DNA of 64,000 nt from Corydoras sp. C115 (Eukaryota > Chordata > Actinopteri > Siluriformes > Callichthyidae), in the NCBI GenBank assembly GCA_019802505.1, contig JAFMOC010000007.1, positions 13,712,501 through 13,776,500 on the forward strand, written 5' to 3'. The notes below the pieces were generated by a model. The model made no database searches, was not told where the DNA came from, and worked only from the letters and a program-made list of their open reading frames with translations. Positions 1 through 9,200 of this stretch are shown piece after piece. The position numbers were made by a program, and so were the translations under genes. Every line of letters begins with the position of its first letter. Position 1 is the stretch's first letter.

Positions 1-1509
1 GTGAGTCAAACTTTTTCTGCATTGTTATTTTGTTCTGTGAACTATAAAGTATGTGATTTGACATGTGCTTACAGATCAGTGAACAAGGCTAATGAGTCTG
101 TTTGTTTAGAAGCAAAATTGTTTAAACAGTCTCAAGCTCATTGAGGTGCTAATGCAATAAAATGCATAAAATACAGGTAGTTTTAGTACCGAACAAGTAC
201 CTCTTACTGTGTACCACCGTTAGGAAACCATTCGTAACCATAGTTGGAAATGTTAATGTAGCAAAACATCATTCACTAAGAATAATACTCAAGCTATAAA
301 CATTTGGTGATTTAACTTATTGTTAAACTGATATCCACAGAAAAGTACCACAATAAGTCAAACTATATATTGTGAATTTCCCACATTGTGGGACAAAGGA
401 TTATTTTATCTTATTCCACCTTGTTCCTGCATTATTCATATAATGTGCTTGTCTACCAGAGTGGCTGCCAAATATTTCTACTACAGCTTTACTCATTCAG
501 AATTTACACACATGACTTTTACCCAGTCCAATATTTGCAGACTGAAAGATCTACACTCTGTTTACAGGATCGCCGTTATGCTGAACTGACAGAGGATCAG
601 CTCCCCTCTTGTGAAAGTCTGAAGGATACAATTGCTCGTGCCCTACCATTCTGGAATGAAGAGATTGTTCCTCAGATCAAAATGGGCAAAAGGGTACTGA
701 TTGCTGCTCATGGTAACAGCCTGAGGGGTATAGTTAAGCACCTGGAAGGTACATCCCATTTTGTTTGTTAAAAAAGTAATCTTAATATAACTTCACCTTA
801 TAATTGGATAACTATTTGATTGCAGATTATAAGAGCAGTTCAACATGGTCTTAAATTAGATTAGGTCGTGATTGGATTATCAATGTAAAACGGGTCACAA
901 GGATGTTTTTCCAAGTTTTATTTTGATTCAATCCTAATTTTTCATTTTGATGAATATACATGTATGCTGAATGAGCGAGCAAATACCACACTACAGTTTA
1001 TTTAAAATTTATTATTTTGGATCTTGGTAAAATTTTCTATTATAATATCGATCTAATTCAGGAAGTAGAGTGTACTGGCTCTTTTCTTTGAGGTCAGAAT
1101 ACCAAGAATTCCAGTTTCACATCCATATCTAGCATGCTATTCCCAAAAAATATGTAATTGCCATAACTATGGAGGTTGCCTTTTCTTTATTTTAAGACTG
1201 AAAGCTGGAGTTAAAATAAACCTTTTAAATAAATTAAAACTTTTAAGATTGTTGCATTTATGTATCCAAACTATGCTTCATCAAGAGCTTTTTTTTCTCT
1301 CTCGCTCGCTCTCTCTCTCTCGTATTTTGGCTTGTATAGGCATGTCTGAAGAAGCTATTATGGAGCTGAACCTACCTACAGGCATTCCCATACTTTATGA
1401 GCTAGATGAGAACTTGAAGCCCATCAAGCCAATGCAGTTCCTGGGAGACGAAGAGACTGTAAAGAAGGCCATGGAGGCTGTGGCAGCACAGGGCAAGGTG
1501 AAGAAGTAG
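1..1509 (+). CDS. pgam1: Phosphoglycerate mutase 1, last two coding exons (5' part outside window)
   Basis: The gene encodes the glycolytic enzyme that interconverts 3- and 2-phosphoglycerate in the cytosol. Two coding exons are visible, 568..748 and 1340..1509 (stop TAG 1507-1509). They encode about 116 residues that correspond to residues 139-254 of the 254-aa vertebrate enzyme. The second catalytic histidine lies in the motif AAHGNSLRG (about residue 187), and the C-terminal tail ends GKVKK. The splice sites are clean: acceptor ...TTTACAG before 568, donor GTACAT after 748, acceptor TTGTATAG before 1340. The window itself opens on GTGAGT, a consensus splice donor, so the preceding exon ends at the base before position 1 and 1-567 is intron. 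The start and the first catalytic histidine are not visible. The 3' UTR carries AATAAA at 1875-1880. Whether this is the a or b teleost paralogue cannot be told. Confidence 0.95.
1269..1339 (+). repeat. CT-rich simple repeat forming the polypyrimidine tract of the last pgam1 intron
   Basis: A run of TTTTTTTT followed by CT and CTCG units spans about 1289-1321, ending 18 bases before the acceptor AG (1338-1339). It acts as an extended polypyrimidine tract. Confidence 0.7.
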
Positions 1510-2103
1510 AAGACCAACTTTTTAAAAAGTATTGTTAGCACTGAAAATGCTTAACACTACTGGCATCATTCCGCATGATGATTCAGTGTTGGTGTTCTGT
1601 ATATTATTTGTTGCATCACATTGGTGAAAGTGTAAATTTGTCAAGCTTTCAAATAGTTCATAATATTTATTAATCATATCGGGACCATGAATGATTTGTG
1701 ATGGACCATGGCAATTAAATGTAGATGCAACACGTGCACTTGTTTAAAAATTCTAAATGTGAGGCATTGATTTTAGGACATCAGAGGAATACACTGAAAT
1801 TTCAGATTGCAAAGATTCTGATCCTGTCCATTTTCATTGTGCAGTTCTATACTGGCATTTGGAAATCTAGGCCCAATAAATGTGCAATACAGCTACAAAT
1901 GCAGTGTGTGTGTGTATTTAATTGATGAAAGTTTTATAAACAAGTTTTGATGCCCTGACTAGTGCCAATCTGAATTGGATAGAGCATTGCTATGTATATA
2001 ATACATAACATTAATCTAATAACTTTTTTGTAATGTTTCTGTATTGCTTCTAAAACAACAAACATTTTTCAGGTACATCTCAATATAAAACTGTCAAACT
2101 TAT
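1510..2103 (+). other. pgam1 3' UTR and start of the convergent pgam1/mettl18 gap
   Basis: No coding potential is seen here. The stretch holds the pgam1 3' UTR with a probable poly(A) signal AATAAA at 1875-1880, followed by AT-rich sequence running up to a SINE insertion. Confidence 0.6.
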
Positions 2104-2117
2104 AAAGTTCTTAAATC

Positions 2118-2359
2118 CATCCATCTTCCGTTTCATCCTATATCAGGGTCGCGGGGGGGGGGGGGGGGGGGGGGGGGTTCCCCCATGCCCATCCAGGGGA
2201 GAACGTTTCGGGCGCTGGGCAGATACACCCAGGACAGGGTGCCAATCCATCGGTTGGCACACTCACACATACACACTCTATATGGGGCAATTTGGAGAAC
2301 TCAATTGACTTGATCCATGTTTTTGGACTGTGGGAGGAAAACCACGCGGACACGGGGAG
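2118..2359 (-). mobile_element. SINE family A copy 1, 5'-truncated, with 14-bp target-site duplication and a 25-G run
   Basis: The copy is on the minus strand. Its 3' tail (ATCC/CATC repeats) lies at the left and its tRNA-like head is missing. The 14-bp direct repeat AAAGTTCTTAAATC flanks it at 2104-2117 and 2360-2373, which marks retroposition with 5' truncation. On the plus strand the element contains 25 consecutive G (2153-2177), where other copies have about 4-10 bases such as GGTGGGG. Confidence 0.9.
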
Positions 2360-2402
2360 AAAGTTCTTAAATCTTTTAATCAAAAAGTAAGAGTTACAAG
2401 CA

Positions 2403-4550
2403 TCACTTCTTAAATCTTAGTGTAACAATGTGTCTTTTAAGGCCCTCATTGAGATCCTTTAGAGAATTCATTTGAAAAACATCTTTTTTCTCCACAAACC
2501 TCTCAAACAAATAGAGGCCACCCCCTACCCCAAAATAATGAGACTTAGTTGCTAAATACACAACTCCATTTTCTGCAAGCAGGTTATGAAACACATCATG
2601 GAGAGAAATGTAATAGTCTGTATTATAGATTGTCTCTGATGTTAAAATGATGTCATACTTGAACTTGGCATCTCTGCTGTGCATCAGTGAAAGGTAGGAG
2701 GTCCAATCTCCCGAGAAAAAATTGCAACACTCTGTCAGCTTGTGCTCAGATGTATTTGTAGCTTTTCGTTTAGGTGTTGGACTTCCAGCCATATCCTCAT
2801 CACTTTCTTCCTCACAATTAAGGAAAACATTTGGGATTGTTATCTGCTCTATCACTGTACTGTTGTAATCCTGAAAGTGGACTGTGCTGGCTCCTTTCTT
2901 TAAGGCAAGAATACCGAGCAATCCGGCTCCACAACCAAGGTCTAGGACCCTCTTTCCAGAAAAGGTTATATCTTCATCATCAAAATGTTTAAGAAGATCA
3001 TATGTGCCTTCCCAGATTTTTAAGCCACCCTCATACACTCCAGTTATGAGGTCAGAGTTCTGAGACTTCGTCTGAGATAGTATCTTCTCCTCATCACGTT
3101 CTGGTGCAGTTTGTTCAATTACAGAGTCATTGAGGTAAATAAAAGGGGGAAGTGTACCTATGGTGACTGTCTCTGTGACAGGAGGCTCAGAAAGTGACAG
3201 GTGAAATGGTTTGCAGACATGTTCTCTGGCCTCCTTCTCATGAAAATTTGTACTGGCCTCCTACAGTTAAACACAAAAAACTCAAATTCAATAAAAAAAT
3301 TGCAACACAAAAAACAACAGCACAAGATGTAGAAACAAGTAACTGAAATACATTTTTCATTTAATTCATGTGTGAAATTACTTGGCGCACAAATAAAACT
3401 CAACTCAATCTTAACAAGCAATCAGAAGGCAATACAAAGGTACAGTGGCTGGCACTACCTCACAGAATAAGGGTTTTCAGGAAGTGGGTGGCACGGTGGC
3501 TTAGTGGTTAGCACGTTCGCTTCTCAGCGCTAAGGATTCCCAGTTCGAATCCCTATCTGGGTGGAGTTTCCATGTTCTCCCCGTGTCTGCGTGGGTTTCC
3601 TCCGTGTTCTCCGGTTTCCTCCCACAGTCCAAAAACATGCATCAAGTCAATTGAGTTCTCCAAATTGCCCCGTATAGAGCATCCATGTCTGTGTGAGTTT
3701 TCTCTTACAGTCCAAAGATTTACAAATTAGGTAAACTACAAATACTGTCCCCTGTGTCTGTCTTGTGAAGGACTGTCCAGTGAGTCAGTGCCTGCTGGGT
3801 TGGCTAAGCACTCTGGCGTTACTTCAAAACAGAATAGCGCCACTATTTAACTAAAAGTGCAGCTCTTTCCTAAAAAAGAGCTAAAGTGTGATAAATATGT
3901 AGTATCTGAATTTTTTGTAAGAAAGAAAACGTGCACATTTCAATTATTCATTCATTCATTATCTCCCGCTTTATCCTCTGGGTTCCCCATGCCCATCCAG
4001 GGGAGAACGTCTCGGGCGCTGGGCAGATACACCCAGGACAGGACGCCAATCCATCGCTGGGCACACACTCACTCACACTCTATATGGGGCAATTTTGAGA
4101 ATTCAATTGACTTGATCCATGTTTTTGGACTGTGGGAGGAAACCGGAGAACCCGGAGGAAACCCACGCAGACACGGGGAGAACATGGAAACTCCACCCAG
4201 ATGGGGATTCGAACCGGGAATCCCTAGCGCCCATTTCAATTATTAATATCTTAAATGTGAAAATCTAATAATTATGTGTTCCGTACTTTTTATAAGGACA
4301 ACAGTCGAATAAGTACATTGTCGAATAAGGTAGCAAGTACAACAATTACTCTAAACACTAAATTGTATTTTATGTGAAAGCGGTATATTCAATTAGCTCC
4401 CCTTAGAGCAGCTAGCTACATGTCTGAGCGAACATGCTAACGACTTACAGTTATACGACTCTGAGTCTTCTCAACATCTTCTCTTCCATCTTCTGCGTCG
4501 TCGTGCAAACAACTCTGCTTCTCAACGTTAAAATTAAAACTGAATTCCAT
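2403..4550 (-). CDS. mettl18: METTL18, protein-L-histidine methyltransferase
   Basis: METTL18 is known to methylate a histidine of ribosomal protein uL3 (RPL3), tuning ribosome assembly and translation elongation. Two coding exons are present: 4449..4550 (ATG at 4550-4548, 34 codons, donor GTAAGT) and 2403..3260 (acceptor ...AACTGTAG, stop TGA). The product is 319 aa; human METTL18 is about 372, and the N-terminal linker is shorter here. The start MEFSFNFNVE matches the family N-terminus (MTFQFNF in human). The conserved block SDLITGVYEGGLKIWE is followed by the SAM-binding motif I DLGCGAGLLG (residues 141-150), then HFQDYNS, ILTSETIYN and SHYFGVGGG, typical of the METTL18 class I methyltransferase fold. 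The intron (3261-4448) holds two oppositely oriented SINEs. The gene converges with pgam1 and diverges from zdhhc16. Confidence 0.95.
3484..3720 (+). mobile_element. SINE family A copy 2 in mettl18 intron 1
   Basis: A tRNA-like head with pol III A box (TGGCTTAGTGGTTAGC) and B box (AGTTCGAATCC) is followed by the family core (CTCCCCGTGTCTGCGTGGG). The 3' end diverges after about 3690. It lies opposite to the copy at 3949-4231. Confidence 0.85.
3949..4231 (-). mobile_element. SINE family A copy 3 in mettl18 intron 1, with 13-bp TSD
   Basis: This minus-strand copy starts with the (TTCA)n tail at its left and ends at the B-box region GAACCGGGAATCCC; the extreme 5' head is missing. The 13-bp direct repeat CATTTCAATTATT flanks it at 3936-3948 and 4232-4244. 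Confidence 0.9.
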
Positions 4551-4990
4551 AACCGTGCTTACCCTGCCCACGTTGTAGTACCGATACCAGACTTCAAGTC
4601 CCACGATGCTTTTCGAGAGCGCTGAGTCGTTTGAGTACACACCCACATATTTGCTCGATTCTGTTCTTTTCCGCGGGGTTAGTTTGTCAGTTTTGTTTCA
4701 ATGTTATGAAACAGAGTAATGCGATAGTGTAACGGAATTGACAAATACAACCCGACAACGAAAGGTATGTAAACAACAGGAAACTACTAATAAGGGCTCG
4801 TTGTTGGATCACTACAACACCCACAATCCACCGTCACTCCCGTCCAAGCCTGAGCGTCTGCTGCTGAACCGCGCGGCTCGGAACAACTGTCAGGATTCAG
4901 GTCATGAAAGCTATGATAAACCCATTTTAAGGAACAGGATGAGTTGATACGGAATTCAGAAAAAAGAAATAGTAAGATACGCGTTCAGGT
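4551..4990. promoter_or_regulatory. Bidirectional promoter region between mettl18 and zdhhc16
   Basis: The region upstream of the mettl18 ATG (4550, minus) also leads toward zdhhc16. The 19-bp sequence at 4591-4609 (ACTTCAAGTCCCACGATGC) closely resembles the ZNF143/THAP11 site ACTACAAnTCCCAnnATGC. Two good splice donors, AAAG|GTATGT (exon end 4764) and TTCAG|GTAAGA (exon end 4988), could close a 5' non-coding exon of zdhhc16. Transcription starts were inferred, not seen. Confidence 0.5.
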
Positions 4991-5756
4991 AAGACAATGA
5001 ACGACATCTAACACAAAGGCTGTATGTTTAAGCTCGATTCGGAATTGTGTTTCTAGTGTCTGGCATGCCGCTTGCTTGAACAGTTTGTCATAATTTACAA
5101 TTCTCCCCCTTTTACAGACATACAGCGTTATTATAGAAATACTCTTCTAAACTCTTCAACCTTGACTGTATTTTGAACAAACCTGGGTCTGTTGACCGAA
5201 TGTGTACTGCTCGGTGGCTTGATTGATAATTCAGTAGTTTGTAATTCTCGTGTGTACACCCTGAACGGAATGCAGATTTTCCAGATATTCTGGCCTGTTT
5301 GTAAATGATGCTTTAATTTCGATCGAAGCATTTAACACATTTCAGTTTTTTTTACCTTGCAATAATATAAAACATAAGCTCTTCCCGGTAATCCACAAAG
5401 AACAGATGCGAGCATGCGCACTATGTTGACTTTTTTTGGTTAATCCATCGTTTATAAGGAATTAGGATGAGTGCGATAGAGTACAGTTTTAAGCCTGTCT
5501 GGTGAAGATTAAACATCTGTCAATATTCAGCAACAAAATGCGGTAAGGCAGAAACGATCAGTGATGATCAGATTTAAAAAAATAAATAAAAAAGCCTTAA
5601 AATATTATAACTTAAAACTTTGCATGTAACCAGGATCCTGGTTTAAATAACGTGCAAAACTGGGCATATTTTGTGAGTTATTTATATTTTTATTTATTTT
5701 ATTTTAACTTAATGTGACATAACTGATAATTCCATTGACTAATTGGCTTAGAGGTT

Positions 5757-6065
5757 TCACACGAAGGCTGCCAGCCACTGAGCTAATTGCTGAGCAGGCA
5801 GGGGTGCTACTGTGGGACATGACCTTAATTGGGGTAGTCATGGGCTCGATTCCCTGTCCCACCAAGGACTATGGCTGAAGTGCCCTTGGGCAAGGCCCTT
5901 GACCCCAATTGCTCCCCGGTCACCGTATTCAAGGCTGCCCACCGCTCCAGGCACATGTGCTTACTTCACCAGTGTGTATGTTTGTGTTTTACTGCACGGA
6001 TGGGTTAAATGTGGAGGACAAATTCCTCTGTGTGTACGCACAGTATGCAAAATAAAATCACTTTA
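5757..6065 (+). mobile_element. SINE-like repeat, family C, 5' of zdhhc16
   Basis: This is a tRNA-derived teleost repeat with a B-box-like GGGCTCGATTCCC, then the family signature CCAAGGACTATGGCTGAAGTGC / CCCTTGGGCAAGGCCCTTGA and the 3' block ACTGCACGGATGGGTTAAATGTGGAGGACAAATTCC (shown here in parts). A second copy lies at about 31398-31590. The family name is not assigned. Confidence 0.6.
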
Positions 6066-6250
6066 TCACCTTAATGTGGAGTTTCAACTTCAGCAGAGAG
6101 GTGACCCAAATGAAATGTCTTAATTGATAAAGCTATTGTTAAAATGGGCAGTGGTGGTTTGGTGGTTAAGATGCTGGATTTTGTCTTTTGATGCTTTATG
6201 TAGAAAATATATTGTGATTATTTATTTGTTCAAATTGTTAAAGGTACAGG

Positions 6251-9200
6251 ATGCGCCTTTGCTCTGGTGCCGTTAAGCTCCTGGCGAGATGGATTCGCGG
6301 CTGCTCCAGGCGCTGTCACCTCCGGTTGCCTCGATACCTGCAGGAACCTGTTCACTACATCACAGTGCTGTTCAGATCTCTCTACTTTAACTCACTTTGC
6401 AACTCTGATCTTGTGAGTGATTCTCTTTTAGAGCCAGTTTTTTGGATGGTGGACATTCTCACCCGCTGGTTCGGAGTGGTAAGTCTGGCAGTTACTTTAT
6501 AATTTTTTATGACCCTGATGATTTTGTTTTAATATCTGAAATATGTTTGATTCCCCCCCCCCTCTTTTTTAGGTCTTTGTTTTTTTAGTTATAGTTCTTA
6601 CAAGCTCAGTCCTCTGTGTTGCATACTTCTGTTTTCTCCCATTTGCACTTAAAAACTATTCTGTTGGATGGTTGGTGTGGCATATCAGTTACGGACACTG
6701 GAACTTAGTGATGATCGTCTTCCATTACTACAAAGCTACCACAACATCTCCTGGATATCCTCCCAAGGTTCAGCATTCACAAATTGTCCTCATAAATGTT
6801 AATAGTGAGATAAATATATTTATAGTTTGTTCTTTTTGATTCACAGATAAAAAGCGATGTTCCATTTGTGTCAGTGTGCAAAAAATGTGTTGTTCCCAAA
6901 CCAGCAAGAACTCATCACTGTGGGATTTGCAATACGTAAGAATAATGAACAGAATGCTAAGCATTTAGCTTGTTATTTGTCAAAACTGCATTTGATTTTT
7001 CATATGTTTTCTCTACAGGTGTATATTGAAAATGGACCATCACTGTCGTATCCCTTTTAGAAAAATCCCATTTGTAACATGCTTGTTTAAATATGGTGAT
7101 AAATGAAATGTTCTGACAGTTTTTACGTTTTGCTCCTGTAATATGATTGCTCAAAAATAGAGTAAAATAAGTGGCAGTTATTTTGAATGTCAAATATTCT
7201 CCAAAATTCTTTAACTGTTTATGTTTTTAAAGAAAAAATATATATTTATTTAGCAGTTTTATTAGTATTAGATTTAAATTTTATTATTTTGGTATTTTAA
7301 TTATTGGTATATAATACCTTTCCCCCTCCCGCGACCTTAATAGAGAATAAAGCGGAAGATAATGAATGAATGAATTATTGGTATTACATATGGGCGGCAC
7401 GGTGGCTTAGTGGTTAGCACGTTCGCCTCTCAGCGCTAGGGATTCCTGGTTCGAATCCCAATCTGGGCGGAGTTTCCATGTTCTCCCCGTGTCCGCGTGG
7501 GTTTCCCCTGGGTTCTCCGGTTTCCTCCCACAGTCCAAAAACATGTCAATTGAGTTCTCCAAATTGCTCCATGTAGAGTGTGTTTGTGTGAGTGAGTGTG
7601 TGCCCAGCGATGGATTGGCGCCCTGTGCTGGGTGTATCTGCCCAGCGCCCGAAACATTCTCCCCTGGATGGGCATGGGAACCCCCCCCCCCGATCCTAAT
7701 ATAGGATAAAGCGGAAGATAATGGATGGTATTACATATGCTTTTAAGATAGATCTTATTATCCCACTGATGGAAGTTTGCTAATTTTTATTTTGCCTTCA
7801 AACAAATACCCTTAACCTTTAGACAGCTTGGCTTAACAACTGTGTTGGTCATTTCAACCATCGATACTTTTTCTCCTTCTGTCTTTCCATGACTCTTGGC
7901 TGCATGTATTGCAGTATTAGTGGCCGTAATCTCTTTATAGATGCATATCATGCTCTAGAGGTAAGACCCACTAAGTTTTATTTATGTTTCACATTAGGTA
8001 CCATAAATATCTTTCTTTTTTAATATAATGTGTCTTCTTATTGTTGGTTTTTCATTTCCTTTCCTTTCTCTTACTTAAGCTCCTGTCAGTTCAGTAATCT
8101 ATGACTTTCTGTCTCTGCTGTTACTTTATTAGCGCTTCAAGCACATGGAAATGGAAAAGCAGGGTGTTCCAGTGACTGGTGTAGGTCTGCTTATAGAAAT
8201 CCAGCCCCAGGATTTAATGACTGGGAAGGTAGTTCAGTAGGCTTCGTTTGTAACTGTGATGCTTTAACTGTTTGTTTTTCTGTGGTGATTTGGACTGAGG
8301 CTTTTGGTGTTATACATTTCAGCTACAAAACTTACATATTTTTGTTTAACCTTAAACCTCCCTTTTAGTTGCTTTAGGAGACCTGACATTTTTTTTACTT
8401 CAGCATATCAATTTTAACTACTTGTATTTAAATATGCCAGACATTAAAAATAATTACAAAGCTAGAACTTTTAGCTGATAATTTGAATTGGTCATTTAGC
8501 AGATGCTTTAAAGCGAATTACAAATATCCCAACTTGGTTGGGGTCAGAGCACAGGGTTAATACAGTATCCCTGGAGCAATGAAGGTTAAAGCCCTTGCTC
8601 AAGAACACACATTGGTATCTTTAGTGTACCTGGGATTTGAACCCACAACCTTCTGTTTGATAGTCCCAACACCCTAAGCACACCCTACCACACCCATCAC
8701 AAAGTGTTACTTCATAATACTGTTCAAGTGTTATACATAAATGCTTTATAAGTATAAGTCATTATATTAACAACTAGAAAGCTTTTCTCTAACTAGTTTC
8801 TACACATTACAACTACATTTATGCTTTCAAGCCAAAAAATGTTACACATGATGTCACAAACTCAGTAAATTAGGGAGCAATAGGCTGAACTGCAATATTT
8901 TTGTAAATGTTTCCCAGCCCTGATGATATATTCTACCATCCAAAAGTTTTACAATTCCACATACATTTTCAGTTTTTAATTTACACACCTTAGTGTCTCA
9001 AATGCATGTTGAACATGTAATCAATTAAAAAATAATAAAAACAACTTCAACCAAATTAATTTGGGTTTTATACTCATTAGGGTAGTCACCTCTTTCAAAT
9101 ATAATAGCTGAAAACAATCGGGGCATTAATTTTAAAGTGGATCCCTATTGTTTAGAAAGTTTTTCAAACATTGTTTCAGACTTTTCCACAAATGTGCTGC

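Noticed and set aside
388..771. 127-codon frame covering a pgam1 exon
   Set aside because: Its first 60 codons are intron. The true exon begins at 568 after a clear acceptor.
2403..3038. Mettl18 starting within exon 2 at the GTG before YEGG
   Set aside because: The frame stays open upstream to an acceptor at 3260 and joins a typical METTL18 N-terminal exon with an ATG at 4550.
7393..7470. Possible tRNA gene (A box and B box present)
   Set aside because: No cloverleaf with a proper acceptor stem and anticodon loop could be formed, and the same sequence recurs in every family A copy. It is a SINE head.
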